This document shows, piece after piece, positions 1 through 5,659 of a DNA stretch of 11,928 bases. The DNA comes from Candidatus Aenigmatarchaeota archaeon (lineage in GTDB: Archaea > Aenigmatarchaeota > Aenigmatarchaeia > QMZP01 > JACQNV01), in assembly GCA_016202865.1 (NCBI GenBank), contig JACQNV010000028.1:1-11928 (forward strand), given 5' to 3'. The number at the start of each line of letters is the position of its first letter. The first letter of the stretch is position 1. The notes beneath the pieces are model-generated. The model was given only the letters and a program-made list of their open reading frames with translations, had not been told where the DNA came from and did no database searches. A program made the translations under genes and the position numbers.

Positions 1-1
1 A

Positions 2-499
2 AAAAACAAAGGAAATATATTTGATATAGTTCTTCTAGGATCGTCTGTCAAGGGGAAAACCAAACCAGAAGACACAGACATCACAGTCATATTTAATCAA
101 TCAATCTCCCAAGAAAAAATACACAAAATTATAAAACTGTTCAAAGGAACGCATACAGAATATGTTTTTCTCAAAGAACTTTACAAAGAGACTTTGTGGC
201 CAACAATTATTCAAGAGGGTTATAGCCTGATACATGCAGAATTTATCCACAAACTTATAGGGTTTAATTCTGGTTTTTTATTTGTGTATGACCTTAAGTC
301 TCTAGAAAAGAGCTCTAAATCCAGATTTTCCCATGCGCTTTTTGGAAGGGCAGACAACGAAGGCCTGCTTTACGAGCTCAAAGGCAAACAACTAGGCAGA
401 GGCTGTATTTCTGTCCCCACAGAGAACTCAGAGAAAATAAGAAGTTTTTTTGAAACATGGAAAACAAACTATTCTGTTTATAGGACATTATTGTATTAA
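2..499 (+). CDS. Nucleotidyltransferase-domain protein, 3' part (5' end off window)
   Basis: The frame is open from the left edge to the stop at 497-499, giving 165 visible residues. No start is needed inside the window: the first ATG-like codons fall after the catalytic motif, so the gene begins upstream. Visible residues 10-28 carry the minimal nucleotidyltransferase signature: GS at 13-14, G at 18, then D24-x-D26 followed by a hydrophobic strand, the metal-binding pattern of the pol-beta-like superfamily (MNT, kanamycin nucleotidyltransferase, CCA-adding enzymes). The rest, about 100 residues, is a helical-looking region with a conserved-looking SLxxAxFxxK stretch and an LGRG segment; I do not recognise it as a named family. 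No HEPN partner is visible downstream. The substrate is unknown. The stop overlaps the mvaD stop on the other strand by 4 bases (tail to tail). The nucleotidyltransferase fold call is fairly sure; the role is not. Confidence 0.7.
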   Translation, partial: KNKGNIFDIVLLGSSVKGKTKPEDTDITVIFNQSISQEKIHKIIKLFKGTHTEYVFLKELYKETLWPTIIQEGYSLIHAEFIHKLIGFNSGFLFVYDLKSLEKSSKSRFSHALFGRADNEGLLYELKGKQLGRGCISVPTENSEKIRSFFETWKTNYSVYRTLLY

Positions 500-1503
500 A
501 ACAAATGCCTATCCAAAATCCTGGCGCCGTCGCCTGGTTTGCATTCAATAACCTGTTGCACACCGTTTAACTCTGAAATCCTCTTCTTCAATTCCAAAAC
601 ATCTTTCTGCAAACACATGACCTTTACCTGCGGGCCGGCGTCCATTGTGAAGTAGGATTCTAGCCCCTCTTCTCTCCATGCCATAACCGATTGCATTATC
701 TCAAGTGTAGATGGCATCCAGTAAATTATTGGGGGTTTTGTTGTCATCATTGTTGCATGCATTTTGAGCGCATTAAATTCAGATGTCTGGCCGACAGAAG
801 TAAAATCTTTTTCAATTATACCTTTCCTAACAATGTCAAGGTCTTGGTTAACTGATTCTAGCCACCCCTTGTAATAAGGGCAGGTTTTAAGCGTTTGAGC
901 CATGCCGGCTCTGCTCTTCACTTTTTTTGCAGAAGAGGTGACAATCGTAGTCAGCATCCTAAACTCAGGCCAATGGTCTTTTGGGGCAATTTGGACAGCC
1001 ACACTATCTGTGCCATCCTCTTTCTCACCCCTTTTCCATTCCACAAACCCACCAGATATAGATCTTGACGCAGAGCCAGACCCCCTTCTAGCTAAAATGC
1101 TAACTGACTTTTCATCAGTGGGAAGATTCAATGCCTTGCTTGTTGCCAGAGCCAAAGCCGCAAACCCAGCTGCAGAAGAGGCGAGACCTGCTGCTATTGG
1201 GAAATTCGATTCGCTTACTATTTTTGCTTTCAAATCCTTTTTAACGACATTTCGAACAACATTTAAAAAAATCCCAACATAATCATCATACTCTTCTGTA
1301 CCTTTGTTAAGCTTCTGGTTGTTTATGACAAGACTGTCTTCTGGAAAGGAGCCAAACTCAACAGTTGTGTTCACATTTAAATCGCTAACAGTCATTGAGA
1401 TGCTCCCATTTTGAGGCAGCATTAGCTCGCTATTCCTCTTTCCCCAATATTTTACAAGAGCTATATTAGAATGTGCAGTTGCTGTGGCTTTTGACATAAT
1501 CAT
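496..1503 (-). CDS. mvaD: Diphosphomevalonate decarboxylase (GHMP kinase superfamily)
   Basis: This enzyme uses ATP to decarboxylate mevalonate 5-diphosphate to isopentenyl diphosphate, the last step of the classical mevalonate pathway, in the cytoplasm. The 335 residues match the usual family length. Motifs in order: AHSNIALVKYWGKR at 10-23 (substrate and ATP Lys), NGSISMT at 32-38, the GHMP phosphate loop PIAAGLASSAAG at 102-113, ARRGSGSASRS at 138-148, and TMDAGPQV at 286-293 holding D288, the expected catalytic Asp. This Asp, with the Lys and Arg positions, separates true decarboxylases from the mevalonate 3-kinases of Thermoplasma, which lack the triad. Related haloarchaeal enzymes act on mevalonate 5-phosphate instead, so the exact substrate is inferred. 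Starts at 1503 or 1497 (ATG-ATT-ATG) are both possible. The upstream gene ends one base earlier, so the two are probably co-transcribed. fni lies about 9 kb away in this window. Confidence 0.9.
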   Translation of the reverse strand: MIMSKATATAHSNIALVKYWGKRNSELMLPQNGSISMTVSDLNVNTTVEFGSFPEDSLVINNQKLNKGTEEYDDYVGIFLNVVRNVVKKDLKAKIVSESNFPIAAGLASSAAGFAALALATSKALNLPTDEKSVSILARRGSGSASRSISGGFVEWKRGEKEDGTDSVAVQIAPKDHWPEFRMLTTIVTSSAKKVKSRAGMAQTLKTCPYYKGWLESVNQDLDIVRKGIIEKDFTSVGQTSEFNALKMHATMMTTKPPIIYWMPSTLEIMQSVMAWREEGLESYFTMDAGPQVKVMCLQKDVLELKKRISELNGVQQVIECKPGDGARILDRHLF

Positions 1504-1504
1504 C

Positions 1505-1978
1505 TTAAGACCCTAAATCATCCGGCGACTTTAGAGGTAATACTCCAGGATCTCCTGGTTTAAGTTCAGGATAATCTGGTCTTGATCTACCAGTAAAACG
1601 GAGAAGTTGGTACCCATGATTTTCTCTAAGACTCCTAACAGAATTTGGATCTATTACTTGATGTTCAGCGTCTGTAGCATTGTATATAATCAGTCTTCTA
1701 TCAATATCAATAATAACCTCGCATTTTGTTTCCTCTACATTAGTCCCTCCAACAAGTCTTTTTTTAAATTCAAGTCCAACCTCTCTTGCAAAGCTACTAG
1801 CAAACATTCCATACTCAAAATCTGCCATACCCTTAAGTTCATTAAGATCTCTTGCTAGTTCATTAATTACTCTAAATACTCTATGCCCATCATGCGCTGT
1901 TGAAAAGTATATAGGCTCTTCACCATACAGTCTCATTTCAAGATTTCCTGGAATACCAAGACCAAGATTTGTTGACAT
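1505..1978 (-). CDS. Unknown protein, 157 residues, first gene before mvaD
   Basis: I do not recognise this protein. It has no signal peptide, membrane segment or Cys cluster (one Cys only). The N-terminal third is Gly- and Leu-rich. The middle has a predicted helix around an ARDLNELKG stretch, then a beta-rich segment with EVIIDIDRR and LIIYNA, which suggests a small alpha/beta fold. The C-terminus is Pro- and Asp-rich and probably disordered. It has 13 Arg and 6 Lys, the reverse of most neighbours, as in three other unknown genes here. The ATG at 1978 is supported by a T/A-rich box about 24 bases upstream, which fits a leaderless transcript. The stop is one base before the mvaD start, so it probably leads an operon with mvaD, but this does not establish a role in isoprenoid synthesis. 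A real gene is likely from its length, promoter and tight spacing. Confidence 0.6.
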   Translation of the reverse strand: MSTNLGLGIPGNLEMRLYGEEPIYFSTAHDGHRVFRVINELARDLNELKGMADFEYGMFASSFAREVGLEFKKRLVGGTNVEETKCEVIIDIDRRLIIYNATDAEHQVIDPNSVRSLRENHGYQLLRFTGRSRPDYPELKPGDPGVLPLKSPDDLGS

Positions 1979-1995
1979 AGTCTGATAATTGAATC

Positions 1996-2006
1996 AAAAA
2001 TATAAA
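1996..2006 (-). promoter_or_regulatory. TATA-like box for the unknown gene starting at 1978
   Basis: On the minus strand this reads TTTATATTTTT, centred about 24 bases before the ATG at 1978. That is the archaeal TATA-to-start spacing for a leaderless transcript. It faces away from the vapB promoter, so the 97-base gap holds two divergent promoters. Confidence 0.45.
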
Positions 2007-2038
2007 AAAGCGATGTTAGTATATAACAATGCTATATA

Positions 2039-2052
2039 TAGGTATTTAAATA
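2039..2052 (+). promoter_or_regulatory. TATA box of vapBC
   Basis: The sequence TAGGTATTTAAATA contains the perfect 10-base palindrome TATTTAAATA (2043-2052). The box TTTAAATA centres about 27 bases before the ATG at 2076, so initiation would fall at or next to that codon (leaderless). The first 12 bases are identical to the korA promoter box at 7095-7106. A looser inverted repeat, GTTA-N5-TAAC at 2015-2027, lies just upstream and could be an operator for the VapBC complex, but that is only a guess. Confidence 0.6.
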
Positions 2053-2075
2053 TGTCAAATATGTATAGTATGTAT

Positions 2076-2345
2076 ATGGCACACATAACCTTAAGCGTAC
2101 CCGATGAGGTCTATGAGGAGATGAAAGAGCACCCAGAAATTAAATGGAGCGAGGTGGCTAGACAAAGTATTATTGAAAAAACACTCCTACTTAAAAAAAC
2201 AATACACAGCAAAGAACTTTTCGGTTTGCTGTCAAAGGAAGCAAAAGAAAATATCAAATCGGTTAGCGAAAAGGAGTGGAAAGAGTTTTACAAAAAAACA
2301 AAGGAGAAAAAATGGAAGAGAACCAAATACTTGACACAAGCGTAG
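2076..2345 (+). CDS. vapB: Antitoxin VapB
   Basis: This is the antitoxin of a type II toxin-antitoxin pair; it binds and neutralises VapC and usually represses its own promoter. The 89-residue protein starts MAHITLSVPDEVYEEMK, followed by a KWSEVARQSI segment (about 22-31). This is the ribbon-helix-helix DNA-binding form common in archaeal VapB: a short beta strand, then two helices. The Lys- and Glu-rich C-terminal half (about 35-89) would be the toxin-binding tail. The frame is open further upstream (ATG at 1989, and in-frame ATGs at 2052, 2061 and 2070), but 2076 is chosen because the family begins with this strand and the TATA box is about 27 bases away. The gene overlaps vapC by 34 bases, so the two are translated from one message. 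Confidence 0.85.
   Translation: MAHITLSVPDEVYEEMKEHPEIKWSEVARQSIIEKTLLLKKTIHSKELFGLLSKEAKENIKSVSEKEWKEFYKKTKEKKWKRTKYLTQA
2303..2306 (+). promoter_or_regulatory. Ribosome binding site deciding the vapC start
   Basis: GGAG lies 5 bases before the ATG at 2312, inside the vapB coding region. It supports 2312 over the upstream in-frame codon at 2276 as the vapC start. Confidence 0.55.
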
Positions 2346-2626
2346 CCATAGAAAAGGAAGAAGGAACTATCACGCTATTCACTGTCATTGAATATCCGCC
2401 TTCAACCACAAAACTATTTCAAATAATAATTCCAGAGGGTTTAGACTATCTAAAAGCCGTAGAAGTGGCTACAAAACTTAGAGCCATAGGAAAGCCTATT
2501 GGAGCCATTGATATAATCATCGCTGCAATGTGCCTCAATAGATCTGCAAAATTGGTGACAAAAGATAGCGATTTTAAATATGTAAAAGAAGCTTATCCAG
2601 AATTTAATTTCGAGCTAATACTATAA
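2312..2626 (+). CDS. vapC: Toxin VapC, short PIN-domain ribonuclease
   Basis: PIN-domain toxins are Mg-dependent endoribonucleases that typically cut tRNA or rRNA when freed from VapB. The four expected acidic positions are present: D8 in LDTS, E27 in TVIEYPP, D67 in GAIDIIIAA, and D85/D87 in VTKDSDF. At 104 residues it is shorter than the usual 120-140. The missing part lies between the first Asp and the VIEYPP strand, where the first helices normally sit. I recall archaeal VapC proteins with this same compact LDT...VIEYPP arrangement, so it is probably a known variant and not a damaged gene. The start at 2312 is preceded by GGAG and overlaps vapB by 34 bases. The stop lies four bases from the end of the opposing gene. 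The RNA target cannot be read from the sequence. Confidence 0.85.
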   Translation: MEENQILDTSVAIEKEEGTITLFTVIEYPPSTTKLFQIIIPEGLDYLKAVEVATKLRAIGKPIGAIDIIIAAMCLNRSAKLVTKDSDFKYVKEAYPEFNFELIL

Positions 2627-2630
2627 AATA

Positions 2631-3062
2631 TCAAACTCTTCTCCATGAATAAAATTTGTCCTCTGGTTGAGCTGCGTGTTGTTCTGGTTCATCTGGTAAA
2701 GGAGTAAGCGCGGTTAGACCGTCTTTATGGTCAAGATCAAAACTTCTCCCAATCAAATCAGAAAGTTCTCTAACACCAAAATCCTGCATAACTCTATTCA
2801 CAATTTCCCCCCTTGACAAACCGCCAACATCAGCTCTAACATAGGAAAGACCATCTCCCCTTCTAAAAAATAAAAGCATGCTGTCTGGTTCCTTTGTGTT
2901 CACAGCGTGAACAGTCACTTGGCCTCTATATTCTATGGCAAGCCAATTACCAGACAAGCCAGCTCCATAACTTCCTACTGTTTTTCTAGAAGCAGACTTC
3001 TCACCCAACCTTACAGGTCTACTATGTCCTTCACCATCCCAATTACCGGTAATATAAGGCAT
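2631..3062 (-). CDS. Unknown protein, 143 residues, divergent from the aldolase operon
   Basis: I do not recognise this protein. From the ATG at 3062 it begins MPYITGNWDGEG and is soluble, Gly-, Asp- and Arg-rich, with no Cys and no membrane segment. Residues about 15-75 look beta-rich (WLAIEY, VTVHAV, MLLFF), residues about 85-115 helical (GEIVNRVMQDFG), and the last 25 are Pro-, Glu- and Gln-rich and probably disordered. It has 13 Arg and 5 Lys. In-frame starts at 3080 (TTG) and 3071 (ATG) also exist. I prefer 3062 because the minus-strand TATA box at 3089-3082 is about 24 bases away, against about 15 for 3071. It is divergent from the five-gene operon across one shared box, so the two may be co-regulated. 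It ends four bases from vapC. The frame is probably real, but no homology is recognised. Confidence 0.5.
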   Translation of the reverse strand: MPYITGNWDGEGHSRPVRLGEKSASRKTVGSYGAGLSGNWLAIEYRGQVTVHAVNTKEPDSMLLFFRRGDGLSYVRADVGGLSRGEIVNRVMQDFGVRELSDLIGRSFDLDHKDGLTALTPLPDEPEQHAAQPEDKFYSWRRV

Positions 3063-3080
3063 AATAAACATTGGAAACAA

Positions 3081-3090
3081 CTTTTATAAG
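3081..3090. promoter_or_regulatory. Shared TATA box between two divergent genes
   Basis: CTTTTATAAG reads as a TATA box in both directions (TTTTATAA on plus, TTATAAAA on minus). Its centre is about 28 bases before the ATG at 3114 and about 24 bases before the ATG at 3062. Both genes could therefore be leaderless and driven from one box. A perfect palindrome, ATAAGCTTAT, overlaps it at 3086-3095. Confidence 0.55.
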
Positions 3091-3113
3091 CTTATTCACC
3101 ATCCATAAATATT

Positions 3114-3434
3114 ATGCCAATCCCATCAGGTTATAGAGAATACAAAAAAAGGGAATTCTGCAACGACATACCGTGCTTTGTGCAAGTTGAAATGAACAAA
3201 CATCCAGCCGGCTCAGAATCATATGAAACTGTGAGAAAGGTCTGCCTGTCTGCATGCCAGTTCAAGGCAGACGATTTTAAAAGTTGGCTTGCAAAGCACG
3301 GATTTAAAGTTTTTAAGGATGGGAAAGAAGTAGATTTTGAAACAGTCAAAAAACAGTGCACAGATTACACAGGCACATGGAACCTGCATAACTGGATGAT
3401 AAAAAACGGGTTCGAATTGTTTAAGATGGAGTAA
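3114..3434 (+). CDS. Small Cys-containing protein with a duplicated module, first gene of operon
   Basis: I do not recognise a named family. The 106 residues contain five Cys: C16, C21, C44, C48 and C82. There is a clear internal duplication with a period of 38 residues. Residues 37-68 start YETVRKVC and end WLAKHGFKVFK; residues 75-104 start FETVKKQC and end WMIKNGFELFK. The second copy lacks the counterpart of C48 and is two residues shorter. C16-x4-C21 and C44-x3-C48 could bind zinc or an iron-sulfur cluster, but this is inferred. There is no signal peptide or membrane segment, and the protein is basic and small enough to be a binding or adaptor protein. The ATG at 3114 is about 28 bases after a TATA box. 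The next gene starts two bases after the stop, and GGAG inside this gene's end can serve as its ribosome binding site. Confidence 0.7.
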   Translation: MPIPSGYREYKKREFCNDIPCFVQVEMNKHPAGSESYETVRKVCLSACQFKADDFKSWLAKHGFKVFKDGKEVDFETVKKQCTDYTGTWNLHNWMIKNGFELFKME

Positions 3435-3436
3435 GT

Positions 3437-4153
3437 ATGATTCAAATTGACAGAAATTATTTGGGAAGTAGGAAAGTGAGGCTAGCAAGTCCCTACAAAC
3501 TTGGCGAAAGAATAGTTGACGGTGATGATTGGAGAGGTCAGACAAGGGAAGATGCACAGAGATATACTCAACGCAGACATGGCAGATTATCTAGATTATT
3601 TGAAGAACATAACTCTTCCACCGGAAGGAATAGTGATGTTAAAGGTTTACAACCATTTGACGACAGAGGAAATGGATATGGCTTGTGGCTCGATAATATA
3701 TTGATGTCTAGGGGGACACCTATTGGAGGATCACACCCGCATATAGGTCTATATTTAGTGGAACTTCCAGAAAAGTTTGTAAGAGACGGTGAAACAAGAA
3801 CAAACCTATTATTAAATGGAAGTGTATTTCACATAGAGGGCGGAGTAAAAATATGGACGCCTGGCGAAGTATACCCACTAAACTTCGGGTTAGATGGTGA
3901 GAAAAGTTACCATCCTATAGACCTAAATCCTAAAACAGGTTTTATTGAAGGTCTGGTTGGGGGCCCATTCAAAATAAAATTCAGTCCTGGACTAAGAGCA
4001 GTAAGTTTAGATGGTCAAGGGAATGTGGACGCTACACAATTATTTACAACACCGTATGAAAGGCACTATATGCGTCTTGTAGCTGAAGTGTGTGCAGCTT
4101 GTTCTAGTGATGTGAGTGCATGTGCTATAGCAGAAGGAGAAGTAAAAGTATGA
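3437..4153 (+). CDS. Unknown 238-residue protein with C-terminal Cys cluster
   Basis: I do not recognise this protein. The N-terminal 60 residues are Arg-rich and hydrophilic. Residues about 75-210 look beta-rich with many Gly and aromatic residues (YGLWLDN, HIGLYLVELP, SVFHIEGGVKIW), a pattern seen in beta-barrel or beta-sandwich domains; a cupin-like fold was considered but no metal motif can be assigned. All three Cys are near the end: C219, C222 and C229, the first two as CAAC. It has 19 Arg and 10 Lys. The ATG at 3437 is preceded by GGAG at 3428-3431 and lies two bases after the previous stop. Its own stop overlaps the aldolase start as ATGA, so it is translated within the same operon. 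Stable linkage to the aldolase, hydrolase and dehydrogenase suggests a joint role that I cannot specify. Confidence 0.65.
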   Translation: MIQIDRNYLGSRKVRLASPYKLGERIVDGDDWRGQTREDAQRYTQRRHGRLSRLFEEHNSSTGRNSDVKGLQPFDDRGNGYGLWLDNILMSRGTPIGGSHPHIGLYLVELPEKFVRDGETRTNLLLNGSVFHIEGGVKIWTPGEVYPLNFGLDGEKSYHPIDLNPKTGFIEGLVGGPFKIKFSPGLRAVSLDGQGNVDATQLFTTPYERHYMRLVAEVCAACSSDVSACAIAEGEVKV

Positions 4154-4977
4154 GCTGGGGAAAAGAAAACAGGTTGAGAAGGATATTTCAGAAAGATGGG
4201 CGCACACTAATGCTTGCAGCAGATCACGGCTACTTCATGGGACCAACGACAAGACTTGAAGACCCGAGAAAAACATTGACACCTTTGCTGCCATTTGTGG
4301 ATGTCTTAATGACCACTCGCGGCGTCCTTAGAAATTGCATCGACCCCAAATCTGGTATACCTGTTGTGTTAAGGGTTTCTGGTGGGCCAACAATGGCAAG
4401 GGAGCCAAGGGTTCTTGAAGATGAATGGTTAACCACGTCCATAGAAGAAGCGATAAGGCTGAATACAGCTGCAGTTGCCCTACAAACCTTTTCAGGATCT
4501 CCATACGAATCAAGAACAATCAAAAACCTTTCAGAACTTGCAAACGAAGGCGAAAGATATGGAATCCCTGTTCTGGGTGTTGTTGCTTTAGGAGATGAAT
4601 ACACAAACAAATCCAATGATTCAAGATATCTTGCAATGGCCTGTAGAATTTTAGCAGAGAACGGTGCCTCCTTTGTAAAAACATATTATCCAGAAGAGGG
4701 CTTTGACAAAATGGTAAACAGTGCTATGGTGCCTTTAGTCGTGGCTGGCGGTCCGCAACCAAAAGATCCAAAACTAGACAAAGATCTAGCCACATTCCAG
4801 TTAGCCTACAACGCAATTCAACAAGGTGCAGCTGGTTTGGACTTCGGTAGGAAAGTCTGGCAATCCGATCACCCAATCGCCGTCGCAAAAGCCCTATACT
4901 CAATTGTCCACGAAAAGCACACAGCAAAAGAAGCGTACGATTTGTTTAACAAACTGAAAAGCGAAAAGAAGCAATGA
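4150..4977 (+). CDS. Class I aldolase/thiolase of the DhnA-LsrF family
   Basis: This is a TIM-barrel enzyme of the DhnA-type class I aldolases, which form a Schiff base with a phosphorylated keto substrate. It resembles LsrF, the thiolase that breaks down phosphorylated autoinducer-2 products, more closely than typical fructose-bisphosphate aldolase. Shared segments include ADHGYFMGPTT at 24-34, VDVLMTTRGVLR at 50-61, VVLRVSGGP at 72-80, YESRTIKN at 119-126, VKTYYPEEGF at 176-185 with K177 as the expected Schiff-base Lys, AGG at 199-201 (phosphate binding) and QSDHP at 238-242. The length of 275 is normal. The start is ATG 4150, overlapping the previous stop as ATGA, with GGAG 10 bases upstream; the in-frame codon at 4120 is inside the previous gene. 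No other lsr gene is visible, so signal degradation is unlikely. A sugar-phosphate aldolase role, such as fructose-bisphosphate, is plausible but unproven. Confidence 0.85.
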   Translation: MSWGKENRLRRIFQKDGRTLMLAADHGYFMGPTTRLEDPRKTLTPLLPFVDVLMTTRGVLRNCIDPKSGIPVVLRVSGGPTMAREPRVLEDEWLTTSIEEAIRLNTAAVALQTFSGSPYESRTIKNLSELANEGERYGIPVLGVVALGDEYTNKSNDSRYLAMACRILAENGASFVKTYYPEEGFDKMVNSAMVPLVVAGGPQPKDPKLDKDLATFQLAYNAIQQGAAGLDFGRKVWQSDHPIAVAKALYSIVHEKHTAKEAYDLFNKLKSEKKQ

Positions 4978-5657
4978 GTAAAAATACATCACACGAAGCT
5001 TTTTCACACAATTTTATGAAAATCACAAAACTTGGCCACTGCTGTTTGCTAATAAAAGAGAAAGGGGTTAAAATTCTAACAGATCCAGGAATATACAGCA
5101 CAGATCAAATAAGAGTTAGGAACTTAGATGTAATTTTAATCACACATGAGCATACAGACCATCTGCACATAGACTCCCTGAAAACAGTTTTGAAAAATAA
5201 TTCAACTGCAAAGGTTTACACAAACAGAGGTGTTGGGAAGATCCTAGACAAAGAAGGCATAAAATATGATTTACTGGAGAACAAGCAAAGCGTGCTGATA
5301 GACAATGTTCTAATAGAAGGTTTCGGAGAAAAGCATGCAGAAATTTATCCTGGTTTGCCAACTGTAGTTAACACATGCTATTTTATTGCAAACAAACTTT
5401 TCTATCCAGGCGATTTTTTATACAACCCAAAGAAACCAGTCAAAATTCTTGCCTTGCCAGTTGCCGGTCCGTGGCTAAAACTTTCTGAAGCTGTAAACTA
5501 TGCAAAAGAAATCAAGCCAGAAATTTGTTTCCCTGTTCACGATGGCATGCTGAAACCAGAAAGGGTTGGCTCTGCGCACACTGTTCCAGAAGACGTTTTG
5601 AAGCCTTTAGGAATTAAATTTCTAGTTTTGAAGGAGTTGAAAGAAATTGTTTTTTGA
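4974..5657 (+). CDS. UlaG-like metallo-beta-lactamase-fold hydrolase
   Basis: This is a metal-dependent hydrolase of the UlaG/YtkL type, cytoplasmic, with a two-metal site. The visible ligand motifs are HEHTDH at 58-63 (HxHxDH), H121 as a possible ligand in a GEKHAE segment, D147 in YPGD, and H189 in PVHDG. The first strand, GHCCLLIKEKGVKILTDPG (21-39), is typical of this subgroup. The length of 227 is normal. The start at 4974 overlaps the aldolase stop as ATGA. The family usually begins near KITKLGH, so the in-frame ATG at 5016 (residue 15) is a real alternative; I keep 4974 because of the coupling. UlaG itself is a lactonase, and other members cleave phosphodiesters or lactones, so the substrate is open. 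Lying between an aldolase and a dehydrogenase, a lactone or phospho-sugar substrate is reasonable but inferred. It is Lys-rich (26 Lys, 4 Arg). Confidence 0.8.
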   Translation: MSKNTSHEAFSHNFMKITKLGHCCLLIKEKGVKILTDPGIYSTDQIRVRNLDVILITHEHTDHLHIDSLKTVLKNNSTAKVYTNRGVGKILDKEGIKYDLLENKQSVLIDNVLIEGFGEKHAEIYPGLPTVVNTCYFIANKLFYPGDFLYNPKKPVKILALPVAGPWLKLSEAVNYAKEIKPEICFPVHDGMLKPERVGSAHTVPEDVLKPLGIKFLVLKELKEIVF

Positions 5658-5659
5658 TT

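Noticed and set aside
902..1282. Open frame of 126 codons antisense to mvaD
   Set aside because: It lies entirely inside the strongly conserved mvaD gene, has no promoter or ribosome site, and its product has no recognisable features.
2015..2027. GTTA-N5-TAAC inverted repeat as a VapBC operator
   Set aside because: Only four bases per arm match in AT-rich DNA, so it is mentioned as a possibility but not listed as a feature.
1989..2075. Longer N-terminus of vapB from ATG 1989
   Set aside because: It would add 29 residues not seen in VapB and lie upstream of the TATA box; the segment is promoter DNA.
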